Shown: piece by piece, positions 1 through 11,863 of the stretch
Layout of the letters: every line of letters starts with the position of its first letter
Numbering within the stretch: position 1 is the first letter of the stretch
Source of the DNA: Bimuria novae-zelandiae CBS 107.79
Taxonomy: Eukaryota; Ascomycota; Dothideomycetes; Pleosporales; Didymosphaeriaceae
Length of the DNA stretch: 41,163 nucleotides
Direction of reading: 5' to 3'
Assembly (NCBI GenBank): GCA_010015655.1
Contig: ML976656.1
Location: forward strand, 10,546 to 51,708
The notes under the pieces: model-generated
What the model was told of the DNA's origin: nothing
Seen by the model: only the letters and a program-made list of their open reading frames with translations
The model's database searches: none
Position numbers and translations under genes: made by a program

Positions 1-656
1 TTTAAAAAAAAATTAAAATTATATTATAAGTTTTTATTTTATTTTATATTTTACTTTATAATATTTTTGTATTATACTTATTTTTTACTATATACATATT
101 CTTTTAACTTTAGTTCTTTTAACTTTTTAAACCTTAATTTATAATTCCTATTACTTTAACCCTATAAATTTTAATAATATTAACTCTATAATTTTATATA
201 AGTTTAACTTACTTAATGCTTCTTAATAAACTTTTAACTTATAATTTATTCTTTTCTATATATTAATTTTTTTAATAAATATATATTTTATTTTATTTTA
301 TTTTATAATTTTATAATTTATTTATTATTATTTTTATACTATACTTTTTTTTAACTTATATATATATTTCTCCTCCCACTTATATAATTATTTTATATAC
401 TTGTTATTATTATTTTTAATATTAACAATTTTTTTATACACTATTATATTATTATTTTATATTTTTTCTTATTTCTAATTTTTTTTATTATTATTTTACT
501 ATTGTTTTAAACTTCTTACTACTATTTTCTAAACTTTTTATATTAATTTTATTATATTATATACATATTTAAACTATATCTTAATTTTATTAAACACCTT
601 TATTATAAACTATTTATTTATTATTAATCTACCATTTTTACTATTTTACTACTTTC
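1..656. other. AT-rich flank, no gene
   Basis: This stretch is almost pure A/T with long T runs and TTATTATT-like simple sequence. I see no coding frame or RNA gene. A few degenerate telomere-like words occur, such as TAACCCTATAAATTTT near 157-172, resembling those at the far right end of the window. It looks like a RIP-degraded AT-rich isochore. The last 8 bases (649-656, CTACTTTC) are one copy of a target duplication belonging to the next feature. Confidence 0.7.
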
Positions 657-817
657 TAGACTTGCCAACAATCAATTTAATCTGCTTTCCAAAAGTCGCC
701 GCTTACCCAATGGAGTAGGGTTTAAGCCTATATAGGGAATTATCTAACCTAAATTAATAATCAATCAATTCAATCTTCACCTCGTAGGCCCTACTTAATT
801 AATTATTAGCAAGTCTG
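657..817. mobile_element. hAT-type MITE, 161 bp, non-autonomous
   Basis: This is a compact GC-richer island inside AT-rich DNA. It has terminal inverted repeats of about 20 bp: the left end reads TAGACTTGCCAACAATCAAT, and the right end on the opposite strand reads CAGACTTGCTAATAATTAAT. All differences are C/T, as RIP would produce. It is flanked by a perfect 8-bp direct repeat, CTACTTTC, at 649-656 and 818-825. An 8-bp duplication with ends starting CAG is the hallmark of the hAT superfamily. There is no coding capacity, so an autonomous partner elsewhere must have moved it. It keeps many CpA dinucleotides, unlike the surrounding DNA, which suggests either recent insertion or a length below the RIP threshold. 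Confidence 0.8.
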
Positions 818-1139
818 CTACTTTCCCTTTTACTTTATTTATTAATTAATTTTATAATACTATACTTTTTTTATTATATATTTTTATTATTATTCTAGTT
901 TTTTTATTTTTACATTTTTTTTATATATAAATTTTTTATATATATAAATTTTTTTAATATTATATATAAAATTTTATATTTTCCTTTTAAACTTTTTTCT
1001 TTTTATAGTTTTATTATTATTACACCTTTTCACTTTTTTATTCTTTTTACTTTATACAAAACTTAAAATATATAGCCTAAATATATATAAAATTATATAT
1101 TAATAAAAAACCCTTTTTTATTTTTTCCTTTATACCCCC
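818..1139. other. AT-rich spacer, no gene
   Basis: After the MITE and its target duplication (818-825) the sequence returns to A/T simple sequence up to the C-terminal end of the first helicase copy. There is a C6 run at 1135-1140. I see no gene or RNA. Confidence 0.6.
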
Positions 1140-4100
1140 CTACTCTCCCAATAATCGGGTGATCTAACAAAACTCAGCCACTAAATAGTTACTCTCTACC
1201 GAATCAAATGCCTGCTTTGTCCCTAAATATTAAACTAACCTATTTATTAACGATCCATTAACCCTCTTACGTAATAATCTATTAACCTAACGGTTCCTAA
1301 CGGAATCCTCGCTGCCATGCACGATCCCTATTAATCTACCTACTAAAACGCTATAATACTAGTATTTGCCGCCTACTGCCTACTAATAACGCCCTTGTCT
1401 ATTCTCCTCCTATTAATGGCATATCTCCTGTGGCACCCCGCACTAAAAACAACCTAAATACGGCTTATACTAGATCTACTACTCTATTTTCTTAATTAGC
1501 TCCTTTGCCTGCTGGCTCTCTACTTACTAATATTGCCAAATGTCGTGTGCGCTCTGTCCGTCGCCTATATCTTTATATATTTTATACTAATTTACCTACT
1601 ACGCTAACTAACTACGTAACTATTTTATGCTAGCGTACGCCTCTTGCTAGTTCTGTATAAACCTCTACTATAGACCCCGTCGTGTCTACTCCTACTATTA
1701 GAACGTACGCTATACTACTTCCCTTTTAGTCTTCTTCTTTGTTTTAATTATATCTATCTCTTCTCTATCGCTACTATTCTCGTTACTACCCTCCTTACTC
1801 TCCTCCTCTTTTGTCTTTTTACCTTCTTTGTAAATATCGCATTTCTCTTCCCCCTCTTTACACCCTACCCGCTCTACTTCTTTGCGATCTAAATACCCGC
1901 CCAATACTACCTGCCTATACGTTGCCAGCTCGCCTTCTCCTGCCAACGCTTACACCAACGCATGCTCCTTCTCCTCCTACTTATCTTTAGCCGCTCGCTG
2001 TGCCCCTTTCTGCACGATTATAACCGCCTTACTCTATACCCCATCTTGTCCTGCCCGGTCGCTCTCCTGCGCGTAATCTAACACGGAAAACGGCCAATTA
2101 ATATAGACAATGCACTAAATATTAAAAATATTAACGCCTATTCCTAACGCGCTCGTGGCTATAATAACCCGCTTATTACCTAATATAAAATTTTCTAACA
2201 TGCTTACCTTACTAACGGCGTCGTAGTAATACGCATGGCACCCTAACTACTACGCTAACGCCTTAACCTTACGTACTAAATTACTATATATTACTATCTT
2301 GCCCTACCTATACCTGCGTAACTTCTGCTATACCACGCCTAATATTATTCCCTCTACCTCCTGCTTCTTCGCTGCCCTCCCTACCTTAATTACCTAGTAT
2401 GCCACGTTCGTCCGCGCCGTCTCTACCCAGAACACCTTAACCTAGTTAGGATTAAAATACATCTGTTGGAATAACTTATCCTCTTTACTAGGTAGTAACG
2501 TTACTATTAATAACACTATCTACGTCTCCGCAGCCACTAACTTGCCTAACTACTACATCTACTTACGGAATGTATACCGCCAATTTAATATAATATAGCA
2601 CTTATTAATTATAATTTAGTCTAACTACCGTGTTACTCTTAAATAGTTTACGAATATAGTAAACCCCTGCGTGATAGCCAACTTAGGCGTTACTAACACC
2701 ACCGCGATTGCGTTGGGTGGGCGCCAGCTCTCCCACGCTACACATAATATCCCTAGCTTCCTACACCGCCGTATTATGTTGCCTCGCAATATAATTAATA
2801 AGATAATAATAATAGTCGTGCCGCCCTGCTCGGCCCACACTAGTAATATAAATAACATGCTCTTACCTGCCCCTATTAGTATTACCGCTACCACGGGGCT
2901 CTCTTTGCCCACGATGGCATTAATTACCTCTTACTATATACTTTAAAATATTACTATCTTGCCTGCTATCCTCTATAACTACTTGGTAGTATCTATCTTT
3001 CTTAACCTTTCCCACTAATCCATCCTGGCCTTATCTACCTCGCTCTTAAACAGCGCCCTCTTTCGCTTCCTGCACCTATCCTCCTCGCTACTATTTAGTA
3101 GAAACCCTAAAAATTAATGTTAATCCGTGCTTAATATCTAAAACTACTATCGCCTGTTTACTATTACCCTAGTCTACTCTATAATACCTTATGCGTACAC
3201 TATACCCGCCACGTGCGCTGTGTGCCTGGCCTATAAATTTGCTACTAACGCTGCCGTGTTTTCTTTATTCTATGCCTCGCTTTTGTCTTCTTTTTCTGGC
3301 TAAAACGCTGCGGACCCGCGTAAAAACCATTAACTAATACTAATGGCGATCTCACGGTACGCGGTAATTATTAATGGCTGGCCTAATTTAACCCTAGTCT
3401 TGCGTTTTAATACCTCTTATAACCGGTCCGTCGTCCACTTGCGCCCGTTAGGGTTGGCTGGCCATATATGCGACAAAATTACCTCCTTTTTCCACACTAT
3501 TACCTCTATCCGCTGCTGGAACAGCAACACTAGCTATATATAATATACTACTAACTCGCCCACCTCGCGCGGTAAATACTAGTGAATAATCTTAACGTCG
3601 CTACTAATGGCATACCCTTTATAGTATCTCGTTATAAACACTATCTTGCTATCCTCGATAAATATATTACGGTGGCCCCCTTTAACTATATTACTGTGCC
3701 GGATGCTCATGATCTCGGGCCTTTTGGCCGGCTACCCGCCCGTAATATGCATTAACGCGATTAACTTCTCCCTAAATATAACTACCTAGTCTATGTACTA
3801 CCTAACCTCTTGCTAGTTAACGCCCGAACGGGTGCCTAGCTTTATAAACTAGTCCCTAATTTAGGCGTCCTAGCCAACCTGCTTATATAACTATCGCTCC
3901 CTGTCTACGGGCATGCGGGTGCGCTAGTCTTTTAAAAAATTCTACCCTAGTTACTTATTAGTTAGATTATCGCGTAAACTCTCTCACGGGATGCTGGGGA
4001 CAGGCTTAGTGGATAGGCTATTACTAAATAATAAATCCTCTATTAATAACTATTAACTCTCCTCCCTTAACCCGTGCACCATGCTGCAGAACTGGGCTAT

Positions 4101-5783
4101 AGTAAACTATAGCTTCTTATATAATAACTCGTCCTGCCCTACCCACTCTACATAGTCGCGTAACGTCGTGTTATAATGGATCTTTAGCCCGTACGTCCGT
4201 AAATTTAATATCTACTATATGGGGCTGTGGCTGCCGCGTACTATGAACCTGTTTATTATCTACTAGACCTGCTATAAACACCCTTTTGGCCGGCCCCGTC
4301 GCTGGGTGCTATCCCCATCGCTCTTATATGCGCTATTACTATTTATGTCGTCTCCTATAAATATATCTAACAATTCCAACGCCTGTTGCACTACTATAAA
4401 CTAGGTAACCTTAATAATGGCTAATAAAATGGGTAGGTACTGTTTGGCGCCTTTCTACCTATCCTCCTTTACCCCTAACATGGCTAATGCACATACTAAC
4501 GGGCTGTTATACTCTTTACGGGTAATAGACTGGCTTAATAATGCGATGTAAAACGCTAAATATAATTTCTTAATACTTAATAACGTTTTACGCTCGCCTA
4601 TAATTCCAGCCTCCTCTACCTCCTGCTTGGCCTCTATCTCTCCCACCGCACTATTTGCGTTGTTTATTATTACCTTATCTACACTATCGTCTCCGTCTCC
4701 CATCTCTTCTATCTCTTCCTCCTCTTCTTCCTTTTCCTCCTCTATCGCTCCTCCTACCGCCTTTACTAACGCCTCCTACGCCTCGCGCTACCACTAGGTA
4801 AACTAGTACGTGGGGCTCTTCCACGCGTGCGCTTGCTGCGTTTGCTAAAAAAATATTAATATCTACTTCTATAGCCAGGCATGGTCACCAACCGCCTTCT
4901 TATTTATATATAGCTATAATAGCGTAAACCGCGTCTAGTGCTTCTCTATCTAGATTACTTTTAATCACACGAATATCCTCGTGCGGTGGATAACGAACGC
5001 TTGGCTAAACTACGCTAACCTATCTATAGCCTCCTATATGGCGGCCGCCACAGGCTCCTCTTTGGCTTTAGGCTCTTTTACGCTTGCCAATAATTCGGGC
5101 CGCTTTATGCCTACTAAATACAGCATCTACTTAGTCTACTCTAGCCACGGGTTCACCTCGTTTCGCGCGCTGTCCTAGATTATCGTCTTAGCCCGCTTTT
5201 ACACGTTGGCCCACGCCTTATTTATGTTCCTGCCAACGCTTGCCCACCTGGCCTCGCCGTCCACGGGTTCGGGGGTGGGTTCGGGTTAGTGGACCTCGAA
5301 ATACTGCGAACCGGCGCCCTAGGCTAATAATCATTGGCAATAAACGCGCCTTTAACCCTAATTACTACGTAACTATATGCTTTGCTTCTCTGATCGACGT
5401 AGATAGCCACCTTTACCTACTAGTAACTAACTGTAAACATCGCGCTAATGGTTCTTTATAACGCGGAAACTTCGAACAATCTAGCAATACTAGCCTGGGG
5501 CTAATTGGCACATTAATCCGTCTATATATACTAGTAACTGGCTAATGGGTTCAATACTCTAACTAGGCACCTCTAGCTCGCCAGCATACTAGAGTAAACT
5601 AGCCTAGCTACTAAGCTTATTTACTACTAACTACGCTCGCGTGCGCCCAACACCCTAATAAATCTATTATAAATAGTTACTTACCTGGCTAGGCTAAACC
5701 CTGTACCTGCACTCTTTGCATATCGCTAATAAATACTTAGGCAAATGTTCGAAATACTCGCTTACAATGCTACTCTTTGCTAT
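1140..5783 (-). pseudogene. telomere-linked RecQ-like helicase, copy A (full length, RIP-inactivated)
   Basis: This is the only complete TLH copy. From 5783 down to a TAG at 1140 the span is 4,644 bases, exactly 1,548 codons. Open blocks at 4703-4455, 2912-2625 and 1946-1710 and every motif below share that frame, so damage is by point mutation, not indels. In order: an N-terminal zinc-binding domain like the OrsD/DUF3505 type (C22, C25; the expected histidines at 37 and 42 are tyrosines); a TLH central region with an NPWLE motif, an acidic stretch near codons 361-400, and a block ending ANPNGRKWTTDR near 3430; Walker A GAGKS at about 971-975; motif II, expected DECH, reading NKCY at 1060-1063; motif V ATSALGIGV; motif VI QESDRAGQDG at 1239-1248; and a C-terminal CGVPQEICH zinc motif near 1447. 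Start: the codon at 5783 is ATA, but copies D and E read ATG there. Many internal TAG/TAA replace Trp and Gln codons. It would have acted at chromosome ends. Copy A is the least mutated of the set. Confidence 0.9.
1880..2912 (-). other. RecQ helicase core of copy A
   Basis: This is the two-lobed superfamily 2 helicase region. The first lobe keeps an intact P-loop (GAGKS, around 2860) in an open 95-codon stretch. Motif II at about 2606-2595 reads N-K-C-Y where the RecQ family has D-E-C-H, every change being G-to-A or C-to-T. The second lobe shows GKIVIYSNLVRKVKALA, then CHAYYYDA, ATSALGIGVNIFN and the arginine-finger motif QESDRAGQDG, where family members have QESGRAGRDG. Loss of the motif II aspartate and glutamate alone would abolish ATP hydrolysis. 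Confidence 0.9.
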
Positions 5784-5955
5784 AATGGCGGGCTCGACGC
5801 TGCTGCGGGTGGGTTCTAATAATGGGTCCCTATCGCACTATATGGCCTTTTTAACGCGTGGAATTCTTCGCGACTTAACGCGTCTTTGCTTATGCTACGT
5901 GTTAGTCTCTATTTCGGAGCTGCCTCCGGTGTCTAATCGCCGCCTCATCATGTTT

Positions 5956-5982
5956 ACCCTAACCCTAACGCGCAACCCTAAC
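5956..5982. repeat. internal telomere-like CCCTAA tract
   Basis: The tract reads ACCCTAACCCTAACGCG and then CAACCCTAAC, about 175 bp upstream of the helicase start. Counterparts occur in all other units at 8721-8747, 9079-9105, 19834-19860, 25626-25652 and 40059-40085, with a few C-to-T changes. On the coding strand it reads TTAGGGTTAGGG. Confidence 0.75.
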
Positions 5983-6204
5983 GCCTATAACCACATATTA
6001 TTTAGTGCTGCAAATCGGCTAAGACGTGTAACTTAGTGTGCTGAATCTGTCACTGAAATTTTGGGTTAATTAGACTACAGGAACCTATCGACATGTGGGG
6101 TTAACTATCTTTAATATACGGGCTACGTTCTTAGATATACATAGAAGAATTGGCCTAGCGCGGATATTCTATCCCTAATAAAACCAGGGTCTTATTAACA
6201 TGTA

Positions 6205-6226
6205 GGGCTACATGTTCATGCAGCCC
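6205..6226. repeat. terminal inverted repeat (hairpin) of type 1 unit end
   Basis: GGGCTACATG and CATGCAGCCC are separated by TT: a 10-bp stem with one G/T-type mismatch, directly before TGGGTTAGGG. Copy C has the same at 20083-20104, and a stray copy lies at the B/B' joint (8999-9020), where the outer arms match as GGGCTACAT and ATGTAGCCC-like. Confidence 0.7.
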
Positions 6227-6230
6227 TGGG

Positions 6231-6242
6231 TTAGGGTTGGCT
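6231..6242. other. unit A / unit B junction at TTAGGGTTGGCT
   Basis: The end of unit A (CCCTGGG) runs straight into TTAGGGTTGGCT, which in copy A occurs inside the helicase gene at 3448-3459. The next unit therefore starts at that internal point. The same joint recurs at 20109-20120 and 25901-25912. Confidence 0.8.
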
Positions 6243-8548
6243 AACTATATATATAATAAAATTACCTTTTTTTTTTATACTATTGCCTCTATTCGCTGCT
6301 GGAACGGCAATACTAGCCATATATAATACACTACTAACTCGCCCACCTCGCGCGGTAAATACTAGTGAATAATCTTAATATTACTACTAATGGCATACCC
6401 TTTATAGTATCTTATTATAAACACTACCTTACTATCCTTAATAAATATATTATAGTAGCCCCCTTTAACTATGTTACTGTGCCGGATACTTATAATCTCG
6501 GGTCCTTTGGCTAACTATCCGCCTATAATATATATTAACGCAATTAACTTCTCCCTAAATATAATTACCTAGTCTATGTACCGCCTAACCTCTTGCGGAT
6601 TAACGCCCGAACAAGTGCCTAGCTTTATAAACTAGTCCCTAATTTAGGCGTCCTAACTAACTTGCTTATATAACTATTGCTTTTTGTCTACGGGCATGTA
6701 GGTGCGCTAGTCTTTTAAAAAATTCTACCCTAGTTACTTATTAGTTAGATTATCGCGTAAACTTTCTTACGGGATACTAGGGATAGGCTTGGCAAACGGG
6801 CCGTTACTAAATAATAAATCCTTTATTAATAACTACTAACTCTCTTCCCTTAACCCGTGCACCATGCTGCGGAACTAGGCCATAGTAAACTATAGCTTCT
6901 TATATAATAACTTATCCTGCCCTACCTACTTTACATGGCCGCGTAATGTCGTGTTATAATAGTTCTTTAGCCCGTACGTTTATAAATCTAATATTTACTA
7001 TATGGGGCTGTGGCTATCGCGCACTATAAACCTATTTATTATTTATTAGACGTGCTATAAACACCCTTTTAACTAGCCCTATTACTAGGTGCTGTCCCCA
7101 TCGCTTTTATACGCGCTATTACTATTTATATCGTCTCTTATAAATATATCTAATAATTCTAACGCCTGCTACACTACTATAAACTAGGTAACCTTAATAA
7201 CGGCTAATAAAATAGGCGGATACTATTTAGCGCCCTTCTACTCGTCCTCTTTTACCCCTAATATGGCCAATGCACACACTAACAGGCTATTATACTCTTT
7301 ATAGGTAATAAACTAGCTTAATAATACGATGCAAAACGCTAAACATAATTTCTTAATACTTAATAACGCTTTACGCTTACCTATAATTCTTCCCTCCTCT
7401 ACCTTCTACTTAGCCTCTATTTCCCCCACCGCACTATCTACGTTATTTATTATTACCTTATCTACCTCTTTATCTCTTATTTTTTCTATCTCTTCCTCCT
7501 CTTTCGCTTCTACTACTCCTTTTATTATCTTTACTAAAGCCTCCCACGCCTCGCGCTACTATTAGGTAAACTAGTATATAGGGCTCTTCTACGCGTGCGC
7601 TTACTGCGTTCGCTAAAAAAATATTAATATTTACTTTTATAGCTAGGCATAGTTACTAACTACCTTCTTATTTATATATAGCTATAATAGCGTAAACCAC
7701 GTCTAGTGCTTCTCCGTCTAAATCGCTTCCAATCGCACGAATATCCCCGTGTAGTGGATAATAAACGCCTGGCTAAACTACGCCAACCCATTTATAGCCT
7801 TTTATATAGCGGCCGCCATAGGCTTCTCTTTAGCTTTAGGCTCTTTTACGCTTACTAATAATTTAGGCCGCTCTATACCTACTAAATATAGTATTTACCT
7901 AGTTTACTCTAGCTACGGATTTACTTTATCCCGCGCGCCGTTTTAAATTATTGTCCTAGCCTACTTCTATACGTTAGCCTACGCCTTATCTATATTCCTG
8001 CCAACGCTTACCCACCCGGCCTCGCCGTCCACGGGTTCGGGGGTAGAGTCGGGTTAGTAGACCTTAAAATACTGCGAACCGGCGCCTTAGGCGAATAATC
8101 GCTAGTAATAAATGGCTTTATAACCCTACTTATTGCGTAACTATATACGCTTCTACTCTATTTAACTAGGATAACTACCTCTACCTGCTAGTAACTAATT
8201 ATGCACCTTTTACTAATACTTCCTTATAACCTCTTTACTTTAAAATATCTAGTAACATTAATCTGGATCTAATTAACACATTAACCCGTTCGTATACACT
8301 GGCAACTGGCTAATGGGCTTAATAGTCTAACGGGGCGGCTCTAGCTCGCCAGTATACTATATTAAACCGGCCTAACTACTAAGCTTATTTGCTACTAGCT
8401 ACGCTTCCTTACTACTAAGCCAGTAGACACGCTATAAATGGCTTCTAGCCTGGCTAAATAAAACCCTATACCTGCATTCTTTGCATATCGCTAATAAATG
8501 CTTAGGTAAATATTTAAAATACTCGCTTACAATGCTACTCTTTATTAT
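6231..8548 (-). pseudogene. TLH helicase, copy B (N-terminal part only, RIP-inactivated)
   Basis: This copy corresponds to copy A from its internal TTAGGG motif at 3448 to the start codon, so it holds the zinc-binding N-terminus and central region but no RecQ helicase lobes. The start position is inferred by alignment to the ATG kept in copies D and E; here it reads ATA. It is more heavily mutated than copy A: for instance the block GGCTGGCCATATATGCG of copy A is GGCTAACTATATATATA here. It belongs to the type 2 subfamily by its tail and by its low-complexity acidic segment (around 7470). Stops are numerous TAG/TAA. It cannot encode a functional protein. Confidence 0.85.
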
Positions 8549-8998
8549 AATAGTGGGCTTAACGCTGCTGCGGGTGGGTCCTAATAATGGGTCTCTATTA
8601 TAATATATAGCCTTTTTAACGCGTGGAATTCTTCGCGACTTAACGCGTCTTTACTTATACTACGTGTTGGCCTCTATTTTAGAGCCGCCTCTAGTGTCTA
8701 ATCGCCGCCTTATTATGTTTACCCTAACCCTAACGCGTAACCCTAATACCTATAACTACACGGTTTCTAGCGCTGCAAATTGGCTGGGACGTGTAACTTA
8801 ACGCGCTAAATCTATAGCCTAAATTTTAGGTTAATTAGCCTATAGGAACCTAACTAGACCAACGAGTAAGTATTTACTAGACTTAGCCTACGTGATAAAA
8901 TATACGCATAGGAATTGGCCTAGCGCGGATATTCTATCCCTAATAAAGTTAACTATAAAACTAGACTTAGCCCTAACTCTAGTTACAGTCCTGGGTTA
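8549..8998. other. right-hand tail of unit B (type 2 end)
   Basis: This non-coding tail has the CCCTAACCCTAACG tract (8721-8747), the shared AATTGGCCTAGCGCGGATAT block, and a 7-bp inverted repeat AACTAGA...TCTAGTT at 8959-8984, before CCTGGGTTAGGG. No gene is seen. Confidence 0.65.
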
Positions 8999-9020
8999 GG
9001 GCTACATATTCATGTAGCCC

Positions 9021-9356
9021 TAAGTTAGCCTCTATTTTAGAGCCGCCTCCGGTGTCTAATCGCCGTCTTATTATGTTTACCCTAACCCTAACGCGTAACC
9101 CTAACACCTATAACTACACGGTTTTTAGCGCTATAAATTAGCTAGGACGTGTAACTTAACGCGCTAAATCTATAGCCTAAATTTTAAGTTAATTAGCCTA
9201 TAGGAACCTAACTAGACCGGCGAGTAAGTATTTACTAGACTTAGCCTACGTAATAAAATATACGCATAGGAATTGGCCTAGCGCGGATATTCTATCCCTA
9301 ATAAAGTTAACTATAAAACTAGACTTAGCCCTAACTCTAGTTATAGCCCTGGGTTA
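9021..9356. repeat. partial duplicate of unit B tail (B')
   Basis: From AGCCTCTATTTTAGAGCCGC onward this repeats about 330 bp of the preceding type 2 tail (from about 8670) almost base for base, again ending in CCCTGGGTTAG. It is linked to unit B by a 22-bp hairpin that belongs to a type 1 end (8999-9020). It is a tandem remnant without coding content of its own beyond the region upstream of the helicase start. Confidence 0.75.
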
Positions 9357-11530
9357 GAATATTAACGCCTATTCCTAACGCGCTCGTGGCTATAATAACC
9401 CGCTTACTACTTAATATAAAATCCTTTAATATACTTACCTTATTAATGGCGTTATAGTAATACGCATGGCACCCTAACTACTACGCTAACGCCTTAATCT
9501 TGCGTACTAAATTACTATATATTACTACCTTACCCTGCCTATACTTACGTAACTTTTACTGCACCACGCCTAATATTATTCCCTTTACCTCCTGCTTCTT
9601 CGCTGCCCTCCCTACCTTAATTATCTAGTATACTACGTTCGTCCGCGCCGTCTCTGCCCGGAACACCTTAACCTAATTAGGATTAAAATATATCCGTTGG
9701 AATAACTTATCCTCTTTACTAGGCGGTAATATTATTATTAATAACACTATTTACGTCTCCGCGGCCACTAACTTGCCTAACTACTATATCTACTTACGGA
9801 ACGTATACCGCCAATTTAACATAATATAGCACTTGTTAATTATAATCTAGTCTAACTACTATATTACTCTTAAATAGTTTACGAATATAGTAAACCCCTA
9901 TGTAATAGCTAACTTAGGCGTTACTAATACTATCGCGGCTACGTTAAGCGGGCGCCGGCTCTCTTACGCTATATATAATATTTCTAGCTTCTTATACCGC
10001 CGTATTATATTGCCTCGTAATATAATTAACGGAACGATAATAATAGTCGTGCCGTCCTACTTAGCCTATACTAGTAATATAAATAACATGCTCTTGCCCG
10101 CCCCTATTAGTATTATTACTACTACGGGGCTCTCTCCGCCTATAATAGCATTAATCGCCTCTTACTATACGCTTTAAAATATTACTATCTTGCCTGCCAT
10201 TCTCTATAACTACTTGGTAGTGTCTATCTTTCTTAACCTTCCCTACTAATTCATCCTAGCCTTATTCGCCTTACTCTTAAATAGTGCCCTCTTTTGCTTC
10301 CTGCACCTATCCTCCTTACTATTATTTAGCGAAAACCCTAAAAATTAATGCTAATCCGTACTTAATATCCAAAACTACTACTACCTATTTACTACTACCC
10401 TAGCCTGCTTTATAATACCTCGTGCGTATACTATACCTGCTACATGCGCCGTGTGCCTGGCCTATAAATTTACTACTAACGCTTTCGTGTTCTTTTTATT
10501 TTATACCTTACTTTTGTCTCCTTCTTTTGGCTAAAACGCCGTAGACCCGCGTAAAAACTATTAACTAATGCTAATAGCGATCTCACAGTACGCGGTAATT
10601 ATTAATAGCTAGCCTAATCCAACGCTAGTTTCGCGTTTTAATATCTTTTATAACTAGTCTGTCGTCCACTTGCGCTTGTTGGGGTTGGCTAACTATATAT
10701 ATAATAAAATTACCTCCTTCTATACTATTGCCTCTATCCGCTGCTAGAATGGTAACACTAGCCATATATAATATACTACTAACTCGCCCACCTCGCGCGG
10801 TAAATACTAATAAATAATCTTAACGTTGCCGCTAACGGCATACCCTTTATAGTATTTTATTATAAACACCACCTTACCGTCCTCGACGAATATATTATAA
10901 TGGCCCCCTTTAACTATATTACTATACTAGATACTTATAATCTCGGGTTCTCTAGCCGGCTACTTGCTCGTAATATACATTAACGCGATTAACTTCTCCC
11001 TAAATACAACTATCCAGTCTATGTACCGCCTAACCTCTTGCTAGTTAACGTCCGAACGGGTACCTAGCTTTATAAACTAGTCCCTAATCTAGGCGTCCTA
11101 ATTAACCTGCTTATATAACTATTACTTCTTATCCATAGGCATGCAGGTGCGCTAGTCTTTTAAAAAATTCTACCCTAATTACTTATTAGTTAGATTATCG
11201 CGCAAACTCTCTTATAGAATACTAAAAATAGGCTTAGTAAACAGGTCGTTACTAAATAATAAATTCTCTATTAATAACTACTAACTCTTCTCCCTTAACC
11301 CGTGCACTATGCTGTAGAACTAGGCCATGGTAAACTATAGCTCTTTATATAATAACTTGTCCTGCTCTACCCACTCTATATAGCTGCGTAACGTCGTGTT
11401 ATAATGGATCTTTAGCCCATACGTCCGCAAATCTAATATTTACTACATGGGGCTATGGCTATCGCGCACTATAAACCTGTCTATTATCTACTAGACCTAC
11501 TATAAACACCCTTTTAACCGGCCCTATTAC

Positions 11531-11799
11531 TATAAGGACGGGCACGGGCTCCTGCATTAAGAGAGTAGATAAGGTAGGTTGGCTCTATTTTAGCTACACT
11601 AAGATAAGGAGACTATAGGTACACAGGCCTGCGGCGCTTTTATGCACTACCACTCGGCACGAAATATCTATTTATCCGAAATAGCTACACTGGGTGCGTG
11701 GGCAGCTACGCCCAGGCGTAAGGCAGCTATACCCAGGCGTAAGGTAGTCGCGCCTCTTACGCGAGGTTATATATCCTACCAGCATGCCAGGCTATTATA
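11531..11799 (-). repeat. gypsy 3' LTR
   Basis: 269 bp, starting TATAAGGACG and ending GGCTATTATA on the plus strand. It pairs with 17904-18172; the differences seen are transitions. Inside are repeated words such as CCCAGGCGTAAGGCAG. Confidence 0.9.
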
Positions 11800-11811
11800 T
11801 TACCCCCCTCT
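11800..11811 (-). other. gypsy polypurine tract
   Basis: AGAGGGGGGTAA on the minus strand, immediately upstream of the 3' LTR, is the expected plus-strand primer site. It fixes the orientation of the element. Confidence 0.75.
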
Positions 11812-11863
11812 AAGGTGGGCGTAGTCCTCTAAGTCCGTTATATTACCTCCTTCGTGTCTTGCC

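Larger units (their letters stand above)
5784..6230. other. right-hand tail of unit A (type 1 end)
   Basis: This non-coding tail lies upstream of the helicase start. It contains a telomere-like tract ACCCTAACCCTAACG at 5956-5970, then AATTGGCCTAGCGCGGATAT, which is shared by all copies, then a type-specific segment. It ends with an inverted repeat (6205-6226) followed by TGGGTTAGGG. Copies A and C share this type 1 tail; B, D and E have a different one. Any promoter of the helicase gene should lie here, but I cannot identify one. A plus-strand reading frame at 5716-6036 is probably a by-product of the absent CpA-derived stops on that strand. Confidence 0.7.

Noticed and set aside
2671..2946. 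91-codon plus-strand frame
   Set aside because: It is exactly opposite the P-loop block of the helicase, which is the recognisable protein.
5716..6036. 106-codon plus-strand frame, with relatives at 25386-25688 and 39798-40121
   Set aside because: It lies antisense to the helicase N-terminus and its upstream region, and is not open in units B and C. RIP rarely makes stops in this frame, so its length is not evidence of coding.
7329..7565. Serine/isoleucine-rich plus-strand frames (also 21255-21443)
   Set aside because: They are the reverse strand of the acidic, low-complexity segment of the helicase gene.
11700..11760. CRISPR-like direct repeats (CCCAGGCGTAAGG words)
   Set aside because: There are only two or three short copies inside an LTR, repeated in the partner LTR, with no spacers, and the context is eukaryotic.
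11642..11824. 60-codon plus-strand frame
   Set aside because: It lies mostly within the gypsy LTR, whose repeated words give it an artificial repeat look.
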